Assembly: GCA_900549485.1 (NCBI GenBank)
Contig: UROG01000014.1
Location: 1 to 49,644, forward strand
DNA: 49,644 nucleotides
Origin: an uncultured Eubacteriales bacterium
Lineage (GTDB): Bacteria; Bacillota; Clostridia; Oscillospirales; Oscillospiraceae
Direction of reading: 5' to 3'
The translations under genes and the position numbers were made by a program. Within the stretch, counting starts at the first letter, position 1. Every line of letters starts with the position of its first letter. Positions 15,354 to 23,858 of the stretch are shown piece by piece. The notes beneath the pieces were generated by a model. It had not been told where the DNA came from, did no database searches, and was given only the letters and a program-made list of their open reading frames with translations.

Positions 15354-16514
15354 ATGAAAAAGATCATTGCAGTTGTTCTTGCACTTACAATGGTGTTTGC
15401 TCTTTGCGCCTGCGGCGGTGAAAAGGGCAGCGATGAAAAAGTTGTCAAAATCGGCGTTTTTGAGCCGATGTCCGGCGATAACGGCGCAGGCGGCAAACAG
15501 GAAGTTCTCGGTATGCAGTATGCAAACTCCGTATATCCCACCGTTGAGATCGGCGGGGAGAGCTATAAGGTAGAGCTTGTTTATGCCGATAACGCCTCTT
15601 CCAACGACAAGGCGCCTACTGCGGCGCAGACGCTTATTTCCAGCGGCGTCTCCATCGTCCTTGGCTCCTACGGCTCCGGCGTCTCCATTGCAGCCGGCGA
15701 TACATTTAAAAATGCAGGCGTTCCCGCACTTGGCGTGACCTGCACCAATCCTCAGGTCACTTCCGGATGCGATGTATACTATCGTATATGCTTCCTCGAC
15801 CCGTTCCAGGGTACAGTTCTTGCAAACTATGCAAAAGAGCTTGGCGCAACCAAGGCATACTGCCTTGCAAAGCAGGGCGATGATTACTCCGGCGGCCTTT
15901 GCAACTACTTCATAGAAGCGTTCGGCAAAGACAACTGCGTGTATGAACAGTTCCCCGAAGGAACCAGCGACTACTCCACCTATATCACCAATGCACAGAA
16001 TCAGGGCTGCGACGTCTTTTTCTCTCCCGTATCTATCGAAGCGGCCGCTCAGATCATTGCGAAGGCCAACACTCAGGAGCTTGGTATGCCTATCCTTGCC
16101 GGCGATACATGGGACTCCAACGTTGTCCTTGAAGCAGCAAAGGGCACCAATGTTGACATCTGCGTAACTACTTTCTATCAGGAAGGTGCAAATGCCGAGT
16201 TTGACGCAGCTATCAAGAAGTGGATCTCCGAAGATGCAACCAACCTTGCAAACAACGGCGGCAACGATCAGCTTGCGGCAGTTACTGTTATGGGCTACGA
16301 CGCATACTGCGTAGCGCTCGAGGCTCTCAAGGCGGCTGGTTCTACCGATCCTAAGGCTGTGCTTGAGGCTCTGCCCAATGTCAGCTTTGAAGGCATCACC
16401 GGCGCTATCTCTTTTGACAGCATAGGCGATGCGCTCCGTGATAGTGCAGTTGTAAAAGAATGCAACACTGAAACCGGACTTTGGGAGTTCGTCAACGTTG
16501 TAAAAGCCGGCTGA
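15354..16514 (+). CDS. livK: LIV-type ABC transporter substrate-binding lipoprotein (operon 1)
   Basis: Extracytoplasmic binding protein of the branched-chain amino acid (type I periplasmic) family. The start at 15354 follows TTTGGAGG; an upstream in-frame ATG at 15300 lies within a GTGTCC/GGACAC hairpin and lacks a site. The N terminus is a lipoprotein signal with lipobox L-C-A-C at residue 20. The mature part begins KVVKIGVFEPMSGDNGAGG and contains ADNASSNDKAPTAAQTLI and LGSYGSG. The ligand cannot be assigned: this family also binds amides, urea and other small amino compounds. It is first in a five-gene operon, separated from livH by a hairpin. Confidence 0.92.
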   Translation: MKKIIAVVLALTMVFALCACGGEKGSDEKVVKIGVFEPMSGDNGAGGKQEVLGMQYANSVYPTVEIGGESYKVELVYADNASSNDKAPTAAQTLISSGVSIVLGSYGSGVSIAAGDTFKNAGVPALGVTCTNPQVTSGCDVYYRICFLDPFQGTVLANYAKELGATKAYCLAKQGDDYSGGLCNYFIEAFGKDNCVYEQFPEGTSDYSTYITNAQNQGCDVFFSPVSIEAAAQIIAKANTQELGMPILAGDTWDSNVVLEAAKGTNVDICVTTFYQEGANAEFDAAIKKWISEDATNLANNGGNDQLAAVTVMGYDAYCVALEALKAAGSTDPKAVLEALPNVSFEGITGAISFDSIGDALRDSAVVKECNTETGLWEFVNVVKAG

Positions 16515-16544
16515 TTTTTACCGGCTGACCCGATCAAAAAGCTC

Positions 16545-16571
16545 ACTGGCGGGGGAAAACTCCCCGCCAGT
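16545..16571 (+). terminator. GC-rich hairpin between livK and livH of operon 1
   Basis: ACTGGCGGGG pairs with CCCCGCCAGT around a GAAAACT loop. No T run follows immediately, so it looks more like a 3' mRNA-stabilising or attenuating structure. A smaller AGCCGG/CCGGCT stem overlaps the livK stop codon. Confidence 0.6.
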
Positions 16572-16682
16572 AAGCGTATTTTACGGGCTGCCCCGAAAGG
16601 GGACAGAATCGGTATGTCCTTTTTCGTGACAGCCTGTATTTATAGATAATCCTTAGAAAAACTATATTTTGGGGGATACACA

Positions 16683-17609
16683 ATGAATACATTGCAGACC
16701 ATTCTGCCTTATGTGATATCCGGTATTTCCGTAGGCGGTCAGTACGCGCTCATTGCTATCGGTTATACTATGGTTTACGGCATTCTTCGCCTTATCAATT
16801 TTGCCCACGGCGACGTCTTTATGGTCGCGGGACTGCTCATGGTCTATCTTGCGGCGGCGCTTCCTATGTATATTGCGATTCCGCTTGTAATTGTCCTTAC
16901 AGTTCTGCTTGCATTTGTTATTGAGAGAGTCGCATATAAGCCTCTGCGTACCGCGCCGCGTATGTCCGTTATGATCTCCGCCATCGGCGTGAGTTATCTT
17001 CTGCAGAACCTCGCCCTGTACATAACGGGCGGCCTTAATAAGAACTACCCGGCAATTCCGTGGATTTCCGATCAGATAAGCGTTTTCGGAATGGCAACGA
17101 CAAGAGTTACCGTCATCACCCCGTTTCTCACTATTTTCCTTGTGTTTGCTCTTGTTTACCTTATCAATCATACAAAGATCGGCATGGCAATGCGTGCCGT
17201 CTCAAGAGATTTTGAAACGAGCCAGCTTATGGGTATAAAAATTGACAAGGTCATTTCCGTTACATTTATAATCGGTTCTTTCCTTGCCGCGATCGGTTCA
17301 ATGCTCTATTTCTCCAACTATCCCGGCGTTGTTCCGACTTCCGGCGGTATGCCGGGACTCAAGGCGTTTGTTGCGGCGGTCTTCGGCGGAATAGGCTCTA
17401 TTCCCGGGGCTGTTATAGGCGCTTTTATCATAGGCATTTGCGAAAGCATTATAAAAGGGCTTGATACGATACTTATCACCGGCGGCTCAATAACAGAGCA
17501 GATAGGTCTTGCTACATTCTCTGATGCGTTTACTTTTGTTTTGCTTATCGTGATCCTTGTATTCAAGCCAACCGGACTTTTCGGCGAGAAGAGCACGGAT
17601 AAAGTGTGA
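16683..17609 (+). CDS. livH: LIV-type ABC transporter permease LivH (operon 1)
   Basis: Inner-membrane permease of the LivH family, 308 residues with about eight hydrophobic segments. Hallmarks are YVISGISVGGQYALIAIGYTMVYGI near the N terminus and the cytoplasmic coupling loop MGIKIDKVISVTFIIGSFLAAIGSM. The C-terminal GLKAFVAAVFGGIGSIPGA and KPTGLFGEKS are also typical. GGGGG precedes the ATG. The livM start is 11 bases after its stop codon. Confidence 0.94.
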   Translation: MNTLQTILPYVISGISVGGQYALIAIGYTMVYGILRLINFAHGDVFMVAGLLMVYLAAALPMYIAIPLVIVLTVLLAFVIERVAYKPLRTAPRMSVMISAIGVSYLLQNLALYITGGLNKNYPAIPWISDQISVFGMATTRVTVITPFLTIFLVFALVYLINHTKIGMAMRAVSRDFETSQLMGIKIDKVISVTFIIGSFLAAIGSMLYFSNYPGVVPTSGGMPGLKAFVAAVFGGIGSIPGAVIGAFIIGICESIIKGLDTILITGGSITEQIGLATFSDAFTFVLLIVILVFKPTGLFGEKSTDKV

Positions 17610-17620
17610 GGAGGGATATT

Positions 17621-18793
17621 ATGTTGGATAAAACTGAACAAAAAAGAAAAAATATTATCTCCTTTGTATGCGTTGCGGCGTTTCTCCTTATTGTCCTTGT
17701 GCTTGACCAGATAATCAAGCCCACAAGCAAGCTCTCTATGCTGCTTATAGTTCTCCAGAAAGGCTCCGTCTATGCGCTTGCCGCAGTCTCCATGAACCTG
17801 CTGAACGGCTTTACCGGACTTTTCTCTCTTGGTCATGCTGGCTTTATGCTCATCGGGGCGTATACATACGCAATGTTTACCATTCCTGACAGTGCAAGAG
17901 ATTCTGTCTACCAATATTATGATGCGGCGATACGTTTTTCAATTCCCGAAGTACTTAGCGGCAGTCTCGGAGGCTTCGGTACTGTTCTCGGCGTTGTAAT
18001 TGCCCTCCTTATGGCGGGAATTGCCGCAGCCGTCTTTGCGTACCTTATCGGTCTTCCTGTTCTGAGGCTTAAATCGGATTATCTTGCGATCGCGACTCTC
18101 GGTTTTGCGGAAATCATCCGCGCTGTCTTCCAGTGGAGCAAGCTTGGCTCCGTTACAAACGGGTCTAACCTTCTCAAGAGCTTTCTGCGCACCAGCACCT
18201 TCAAGGCGGCGCTTTTCGGAACCGAACTATCGTTTGCAACGTTTGTGCCTGTTCTGATAGCGACTGTTTCGATTATAATTATTGTCCTGCTTGTCAATTC
18301 GACCTACGGACGTGCTTTCAAAGCTATCCGTGACGATGAAACCGCAGCTGAAGCTATGGGCATCAATCTTGCCAAGCATAAGATGATCTCCTTTGTCACA
18401 AGCTCTTTCTTCGCCGGCATCGCAGGAGCGAGCATGGCAATGGTTATGTCTATCGCACAGGCGAGTAATTTCAAATCGGCAATGACATATGAGATACTTC
18501 TCATGGTGGTTCTCGGCGGCATAGGTTCCATTTCGGGAAGCGTCATCGGCTCCATGCTTTTTGTCGCGGCTTCCGAATGGTGGCTGCGCGGTCTCGACTC
18601 AGGCACGTTCCTCGGCATCAGCGCACCGTCGGTGTTCCGCAACGGTTTCCGTCTGGTTGTTTTTTCGGTAATTATAATGATAGTTGTTCTCTTTTTCCGC
18701 AAGGGAATTATGGGGGACAGAGAACTGCCTGAGGTTATAGCCGGGTGGCGGAATAAAATAAAAGCAAAGAGGGGAGTGACAGAACATGAGTAA
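17621..18793 (+). CDS. livM: LIV-type ABC transporter permease LivM (operon 1)
   Basis: Second permease of the transporter, 390 residues. An extended N terminus (first 40 residues, charged then hydrophobic) precedes the family core NGFTGLFSLGHAGFMLIGAY, LKSDYLAIATLGFAEIIR, the coupling helix RAFKAIRDDETAAEAMGIN and the C-terminal VLGGIGSISGSVIGS. The start at 17621 is chosen because GAGGAGGG precedes it, whereas an in-frame ATG at 17606 overlaps livH. The stop overlaps the livG start by 8 bases, typical of translational coupling. Confidence 0.93.
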   Translation: MLDKTEQKRKNIISFVCVAAFLLIVLVLDQIIKPTSKLSMLLIVLQKGSVYALAAVSMNLLNGFTGLFSLGHAGFMLIGAYTYAMFTIPDSARDSVYQYYDAAIRFSIPEVLSGSLGGFGTVLGVVIALLMAGIAAAVFAYLIGLPVLRLKSDYLAIATLGFAEIIRAVFQWSKLGSVTNGSNLLKSFLRTSTFKAALFGTELSFATFVPVLIATVSIIIIVLLVNSTYGRAFKAIRDDETAAEAMGINLAKHKMISFVTSSFFAGIAGASMAMVMSIAQASNFKSAMTYEILLMVVLGGIGSISGSVIGSMLFVAASEWWLRGLDSGTFLGISAPSVFRNGFRLVVFSVIIMIVVLFFRKGIMGDRELPEVIAGWRNKIKAKRGVTEHE

Positions 18794-19634
18794 TTCCGTG
18801 CTGAAGGTCGAAAATGTTACAATGCAGTTTGGCGGTGTCGTGGCTGTCAACAACCTGAATATTGATGTACACAAAGGGAACATCGTATCGCTTATCGGTC
18901 CGAACGGCGCAGGCAAGACAACTGCTTTCAACTGCATCACAGGCGTTTATCAGCCGACGAACGGCCTTATCGAATTTATGGACAAACCTATTGTCCGTGC
19001 GACTCCTCAGGGGAAGATGAAGAAAACCTACGCCGGTGAAAATGCTTCGCTTTATGCCTCACAGCCGGTTATCGCGCCCACGCCGGACCGCATAACCGGA
19101 ATGGGCATTGCAAGAACCTTCCAGAACATCCGCCTTTGGAAGAGCATGACGGTTTTTGAGAATGTTCTTATTGCAAAGCATATGCATGCCAAAAGCGGCT
19201 TTTTCTCTGCGGCTCTGCATATGAATAAGGCTGATGAACAGCGTATGCGTGACGAAGCCATGGCGCTTCTTGAAGAACAGGGGCTTGAAAAATACAAGGA
19301 TGATCTTGCAACAAGCCTGCCCTACGGCATTCAGCGCCGGCTTGAGATCGCAAGGGCGCTTGCCGCCGAACCAAAGCTTCTGCTGCTTGACGAACCGGCG
19401 GCCGGCATGAATCCGCAGGAGACGCTTGAGCTTTCAGAGTTTGTAAAAGAAATAAGGGACAGACATGATCTTACCGTCCTTCTTGTTGAGCACCATATGG
19501 ATCTTGTAATGAATATTTCCGATTACATATATGTAATCGACTTCGGTAAGCTTATTTCGGAGGGCATTTCTGACAAGGTACAGAATGATCCGCAGGTTAT
19601 TGCCGCGTATCTGGGGGTGAGCGATGATGAATAA
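18786..19634 (+). CDS. livG: LIV-type ABC transporter ATPase LivG (operon 1)
   Basis: ATP-binding subunit with Walker A GPNGAGKTT, Q-loop RTFQNIRLWK, signature LPYGIQRRLEIA, Walker B LLLLDEPAAGMN and H-loop EHHMD. At 282 residues it is about 25 longer than its paralogue at 33814-34596. The extra residues (QGKMKKTYAGENASLYA and neighbours) lie between Walker A and the Q-loop, about residues 70-95. It overlaps livM and livF, so all are translated as one unit. Confidence 0.95.
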   Translation: MSNSVLKVENVTMQFGGVVAVNNLNIDVHKGNIVSLIGPNGAGKTTAFNCITGVYQPTNGLIEFMDKPIVRATPQGKMKKTYAGENASLYASQPVIAPTPDRITGMGIARTFQNIRLWKSMTVFENVLIAKHMHAKSGFFSAALHMNKADEQRMRDEAMALLEEQGLEKYKDDLATSLPYGIQRRLEIARALAAEPKLLLLDEPAAGMNPQETLELSEFVKEIRDRHDLTVLLVEHHMDLVMNISDYIYVIDFGKLISEGISDKVQNDPQVIAAYLGVSDDE

Positions 19635-20340
19635 GGAAATTATACTCAGCGTTAAGGAACTGCAGGTAAATTACGGCGGTATCGAAGCGGTAAAGGGTAT
19701 TTCGTTTGATGTCCATCAGGGCGAAATCGTTACGCTCATCGGCGCGAACGGTGCGGGCAAATCCACCACACTTAAAGCAATTGCAGGCCTTGTAAAGGCA
19801 AAAAGCGGAAGCATAGAGCTTGCGGGCGAGAACCTTGTTGGAAAGGATGCGACTTCGATCGTCGCAAAGGGCATTACGCTTGTCCCAGAGGGAAGAAGGG
19901 TTTTTGCCGACCTCACCGTGCTTGAAAACATCAAGATAGGCGCGTATCTCAGAAAAGACGATCTGTCCGAAGATATAAAGTGGGTGTACGATCTTTTTCC
20001 GCGCCTTAAAGAGCGTTCATGGCAGCTTGCCGGTACTCTTTCCGGCGGTGAGCAGCAGATGCTTGCCGTTGCAAGGGCGCTTATGAGCCGACCTAAGGTC
20101 ATTATGATGGATGAACCGTCTCTTGGTCTTGCGCCCATTATCGTCAAAGGAATATTTGATATAATCAGGGAGATTAACAGGCAGGGAACTACCGTCCTTC
20201 TTATTGAGCAGAATGCGAACATGGCGCTTAAAAGCGCTGACTATGGCTATGTTCTCGAAACCGGTAAGATCACGCTTTCCGGAAAGGGCGCGGAGCTGCT
20301 TGTCAATGAAGATGTAAAGAAGGCCTATCTCGGCAAATAA
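19624..20340 (+). CDS. livF: LIV-type ABC transporter ATPase LivF (operon 1)
   Basis: Second ATPase subunit, 238 residues. Walker A GANGAGKST, Q-loop LVPEGRRVF, signature LSGGEQQMLAVARAL, Walker B MMDEPSLGLAP, H-loop LIEQNANMALK. It starts within the livG end (ATG at 19624 or 19627) behind a GGGGGTGAG site. A terminator at 20447-20477 closes the operon. Confidence 0.95.
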   Translation: MMNKEIILSVKELQVNYGGIEAVKGISFDVHQGEIVTLIGANGAGKSTTLKAIAGLVKAKSGSIELAGENLVGKDATSIVAKGITLVPEGRRVFADLTVLENIKIGAYLRKDDLSEDIKWVYDLFPRLKERSWQLAGTLSGGEQQMLAVARALMSRPKVIMMDEPSLGLAPIIVKGIFDIIREINRQGTTVLLIEQNANMALKSADYGYVLETGKITLSGKGAELLVNEDVKKAYLGK

Positions 20341-20446
20341 TAATGAAAAAGCCCAACTTACCGTAATGAGGTATAATCCCCCATAGAGCAGGCACTCAAA
20401 AAAACAAATAGAACTAAGTGGATGCACCGCAAATTGCGATGATGAC

Positions 20447-20477
20447 GGCCGTTATGCTCTGCATGACGGCCTTTTCT
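20447..20477 (+). terminator. terminator of LIV operon 1
   Basis: GGCCGTTATGC pairs with GCATGACGGCC (one G-T pair) around loop TCT, followed by TTTTCT. Confidence 0.75.
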
Positions 20478-20560
20478 ATGATTGCTTTTGCGAATGATGA
20501 AGATTCTCACTGCGGATACTCAACATTAACTATTGATTTTGAGCCTGCTTAGGAGCAAAT

Positions 20561-20590
20561 TGAGGATGACCGTTTAATCGGCCATCCTCA
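20561..20590 (-). terminator. terminator of the mtnK-to-aldolase operon
   Basis: TGAGGATG-CCG pairs with CGG-CATCCTCA around a TTTAAT loop with one mismatch. On the minus strand it follows the aldolase stop codon at 20613. The plus-strand side is followed by TTAAACTTTTTATTT, so it may act in both directions. Confidence 0.75.
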
Positions 20591-20612
20591 TTAAACTTTT
20601 TATTTAGCAATA

Positions 20613-21260
20613 TCAGAAGAGATCAGGGCGAAGCTCTTTCTTTGCGGCTTCTGTCATTGGGCTGATCTTTGTTCCGGCGTGGTTGAGGAGAGTTGCGAAT
20701 GCGGTGAGCTTAGATGCGTTTTCAAGAACCTCGATCGCATCGAAAGCGCTGAGCATATCCTTGCCGGTGGCAAGAACGCCGTGATTCTTGAGGAGTACTA
20801 TTCTGGACTGCTTTGCGCAATCGGCTACGTCACGTGCAAGCTCGGGAGTACCCATCTTGAAATACTTGGAGATCGCGGGCTTGCCGAGAACTACCCAAGC
20901 TTCGGCAATCAGGTCGGTTGCCATGGGCTCATCAGCGCAGGCATAAAGGGTGCTGAATACGGGGTGCGCATGGACGACGGCGTTGACATTGGGGTTCTCC
21001 ATGAGAATAAGACGATGCATTTCGCCCTCAATGGTAAGCCTGAGATGCGGGGTAAGATTCTCGCCGTCCATGGTCACGATTGCAATAAGCTCGGGGGTGA
21101 GCTTTGCTTTATCCAGAGAAGAGGGGGTGATTGCAAAAAGCTCGTCATTGATTCGGCAGCTGATATTTCCGCCGCTTGTTGTAGTGAGACGGGTATTGTA
21201 AAGGCGGGTCATTGTATCGGCAACAAGCTTTCTCTGTTCATAAAACTGATCAATATTCAT
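20613..21260 (-). CDS. class II aldolase/adducin family protein (candidate DHAP-shunt aldolase)
   Basis: Zinc-dependent class II aldolase fold, 215 residues. Zinc ligands are H97 and H99 (VVHAHP) and H160 (LLKNHGVL); E78 with H82 (EGEMH) matches the catalytic glutamate region of L-fuculose-1-phosphate aldolase. The phosphate-binding loop is TTSGGNIS. Family members include FucA, the Ald2/DrdA aldolases that split 5-(methylthio)ribulose-1-phosphate or 5-deoxyribulose-1-phosphate to dihydroxyacetone phosphate and an aldehyde, and MtnB dehydratases. Because mtnK and mtnA lie in the same operon, an Ald2/DrdA role is the best inference; MtnB is the alternative, but no later MtnW/X/D genes are present. 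GGAGG precedes the ATG. Last gene of the operon. Confidence 0.85.
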   Translation of the reverse strand: MNIDQFYEQRKLVADTMTRLYNTRLTTTSGGNISCRINDELFAITPSSLDKAKLTPELIAIVTMDGENLTPHLRLTIEGEMHRLILMENPNVNAVVHAHPVFSTLYACADEPMATDLIAEAWVVLGKPAISKYFKMGTPELARDVADCAKQSRIVLLKNHGVLATGKDMLSAFDAIEVLENASKLTAFATLLNHAGTKISPMTEAAKKELRPDLF

Positions 21261-21328
21261 AAATATCCTCCAAAATCCAAATTTTTAACTTAATTTGTTT
21301 GACTGACGGTGCAGCTTACAGTATTTTC

Positions 21329-22522
21329 TCAGACAAGACCGGCAAATGCCTGCTCAAAGTCAGCAATAATGTCTTCGATATCTTCAAGGCCTACGCTGAT
21401 GCGGACAAGTCCCTCTGAAATGCCGGCGGCCGCAAGCTCCTCGGGGGAGTATGTGGAGTGGGTCATTGATGCAGCGTGCTCAACCAGCGTTTCGGCGTCG
21501 CCCAGAGAAACCGCGATGGTGCAGAGCTTAAGCTTATTGATGGTTTTTGCGGTGAGCGCCTTGTCAGCCTTCAGCTCGATAGCCATCATGCCGCCGAATT
21601 TAGACATCTGCTTCTTGGCCGTTTCATGACCTTCAAAGCTCTCAAGTCCGGGGTAGTAGACTTTTTCAACTGCGGGATGGGCTTCCAGATATTTTGCAAG
21701 CTTCATTGCGTTTTCGCAGTGACGATCCATGCGAATGCTCAGCGTCTTAAGACCACGGGCGATGAGGAACGCATTAAACGGACTCATAACGCAGCCGGTC
21801 ATGTGAACGACGCCGACGCCGCGAACCTGATCAATAAACTCCTTCTTGCCGATAACAAAGCCCGCGATAACATCGCCGTGACCGTTGATGTACTTGGTAG
21901 CGCTGTGAACGACAACGTCAGCACCGAGATCAAGCGGTCTCTGAAGATAAGGGGAGCAGAATGTGTTGTCAACGATGACCTTGATTTCGCTGTTGAATGC
22001 ATGGACGGCAGTGGCGACCTTTGCAATGTCAATGACCTTGAGGGTGGGGTTGCAGGGGGTCTCAAAGTAGACGACCTTGGTTTTCTCGGTAAGAGCAGAC
22101 TTGAGCGCGGCTTCGTCGTTAAGATTTATAAATGTGACCTTTACACCAAGCTGGGTGATCTCCTTGGACAGAAAAGCAAAAGTGCAGCCGTACAGGGTTT
22201 CGTCGGCGACGATCTCATCGCCGGCAACAACGCTGCAATAAAGCGTTGCGGTAATAGCGCCCATGCCGGAGGCAGTGGCCATTGCCTCTTCACCGTTTTC
22301 CAGGGAGGCGATCTTGGCTTCTACGATATTGGTGCTGGGATTTGCAGGACGGGAATAAACGTAGCCGTTTTCGGTGCCAGCAAATCTTGCACCGCCCTGT
22401 TCAACGGTGTCGAAGGCGAAAGTCGAGGTTTGGTATATGGGGTCGCAGAGCGCTCCGGCGCTGTTCTTCATCTTGCCGACATGGATCTGGCGGGTTGAAA
22501 AACCGTAATTTTTGTTCTCCAT
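21329..22522 (-). CDS. mdeA: PLP-dependent trans-sulfuration enzyme, probably methionine gamma-lyase
   Basis: Cleaves L-methionine to methanethiol, 2-oxobutyrate and ammonia. This 397-residue protein of the Cys/Met metabolism PLP family has YSRPANPST, the PLP lysine K210 in VHSATKYINGHGD and DNTFCSPYLQRPL. The sequence LYGCTFAFL places Cys113 after Tyr111-Gly. That cysteine is the marker that separates methionine gamma-lyases (Cys116 in Pseudomonas putida) from cystathionine enzymes. O-acetylhomoserine sulfhydrylase remains possible. The start follows AAGGAAA. It is fused into the mtnK operon, 68 bases before the aldolase gene. Confidence 0.87.
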   Translation of the reverse strand: MENKNYGFSTRQIHVGKMKNSAGALCDPIYQTSTFAFDTVEQGGARFAGTENGYVYSRPANPSTNIVEAKIASLENGEEAMATASGMGAITATLYCSVVAGDEIVADETLYGCTFAFLSKEITQLGVKVTFINLNDEAALKSALTEKTKVVYFETPCNPTLKVIDIAKVATAVHAFNSEIKVIVDNTFCSPYLQRPLDLGADVVVHSATKYINGHGDVIAGFVIGKKEFIDQVRGVGVVHMTGCVMSPFNAFLIARGLKTLSIRMDRHCENAMKLAKYLEAHPAVEKVYYPGLESFEGHETAKKQMSKFGGMMAIELKADKALTAKTINKLKLCTIAVSLGDAETLVEHAASMTHSTYSPEELAAAGISEGLVRISVGLEDIEDIIADFEQAFAGLV

Positions 22523-22630
22523 TTTTTATGTTTCCTTTCTTTGTTTTATATATCGGTAATAAATTTTGAGAGAAGATTTTATTCTTATATAGCTAATAAT
22601 GATTTGAAATCGTCTTTGGAAGGCGAAATA

Positions 22631-23800
22631 TCAGCCTCTTGCAAGCTCATATATTTCGCGGATCGCTTCGGAGGTGAGTCCGACATAACCGCCGGTCACG
22701 CCGTCACCGACATTGTTCATCTCGACCATCTTATCAATGTCCGGTTCTATGCCAAGCTCCGCATAGGTGAGAGGCATATTCAGCTCTCTGAGAAAATTTT
22801 TGAAGGCTTCAACGCCTTCTCGTGCGGTGCGTTTGGGAGCGTCGTAGTCCATCTGACATCCGAAAACGCGTGTCGCAAGCTGAATAAAGCGCTTTGCGTC
22901 GCTGTGCTCAATGCAGTAGCTCATCCACGCAGGCATAATTACCGCAAGTCCGGCGCCGTGTGCGCAGTTATATACAGCGGAGAGGACGTGTTCAAGGTGA
23001 TGGCTGTTCCAATCCTGCTTGCGTCCCACGCCCATAATATCGTTGTGGCAGACCATGCCGCCCCACATGATATTTGCACGGGCATCGAAGTTGTCTGGAT
23101 CCTTCATTACAGTGCGTCCCTCGTGCATCATGGAAAGCACAACGCCCTCAAGCAGACGGTCGGTGGTTTCAACGCCGGGCGTATTGGTGAAATAGCGCTC
23201 AAGCGCATGTGAAATAATATCGGTTACGCCGCATGCCGTCTGGAAAGCAGGGAGACTCTGGGTAAGCGCGGGATTCATGACCGAGAATTTGGGGCGTATG
23301 CAGTCGGCCTCGGCAGCGGATTTGTCAAGGGTCTTTTCATTGGTGATTATTGCATTGGGGGAGCCTTCGCTGCCGGAAGCGGCAAGAGTCAGAACAACGC
23401 CGACAGGGAGTGCGGTCTCAGGGCATTTGCATGAGAAGAAGTCCCAGAAATCTCCGTCATAGGGAACGCCCATGGCGATTGACTTTGCAGTATCAATGAC
23501 ACTGCCTCCGCCTACCGCGACAAGAAAGTCGATTTTTTCTTTTCTTGCCAGCTCAATGCCGTCATAGACAAAACCGCTTTTGGGGTTGGACTTGACGCCG
23601 CCGAGCTCTATCGCATAAAGACCCTCTGCGGCAATAGAGTTCATAACTCTGTCAAGCAGCCCGGATTTCTTTGCGGAGCTGCCGCCATAAACGACCATGA
23701 CGCGCTTGCCGCCAAACTTGGTGACGTACTTTCCGGTGTCGTTTTCTCTGTCCTTGCCAAATACAAAATAGGTAGGACTGTAGAAATCAAATGAATTCAT
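22631..23800 (-). CDS. iron-containing alcohol dehydrogenase
   Basis: NAD(P)H-dependent type III alcohol dehydrogenase, butanol dehydrogenase-like, 389 residues. Nucleotide-binding GGGSVIDTAKSIAMG, metal-ligand regions GVTDIISHALERY and HHLEHVLSAVYNCAHGAGLA. The start at 23800 (MNSFDFYSPTYFVFGKD) has GGAGG ahead; an earlier in-frame ATG does not. In this operon it could reduce the short aldehyde released by the aldolase, for example 2-(methylthio)acetaldehyde or acetaldehyde; that substrate is inference. Confidence 0.9.
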   Translation of the reverse strand: MNSFDFYSPTYFVFGKDRENDTGKYVTKFGGKRVMVVYGGSSAKKSGLLDRVMNSIAAEGLYAIELGGVKSNPKSGFVYDGIELARKEKIDFLVAVGGGSVIDTAKSIAMGVPYDGDFWDFFSCKCPETALPVGVVLTLAASGSEGSPNAIITNEKTLDKSAAEADCIRPKFSVMNPALTQSLPAFQTACGVTDIISHALERYFTNTPGVETTDRLLEGVVLSMMHEGRTVMKDPDNFDARANIMWGGMVCHNDIMGVGRKQDWNSHHLEHVLSAVYNCAHGAGLAVIMPAWMSYCIEHSDAKRFIQLATRVFGCQMDYDAPKRTAREGVEAFKNFLRELNMPLTYAELGIEPDIDKMVEMNNVGDGVTGGYVGLTSEAIREIYELARG

Positions 23801-23858
23801 ATATTTATCCTCCGTGCTTTTTGCAAAAAATGTACTGAAATACATACGGGATATCCGC

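Noticed and set aside
20418..20552. 44-codon frame with a signal-peptide-like start (MMTAVMLCMTAFSMIAFA)
   Set aside because: No ribosome binding site and it overlaps the terminator hairpin of LIV operon 1; probably chance, although a relict secreted peptide cannot be fully excluded.
21476..22498. 340-residue open frame antisense to methionine gamma-lyase
   Set aside because: The minus-strand protein is clearly the real one, with active-site motifs.
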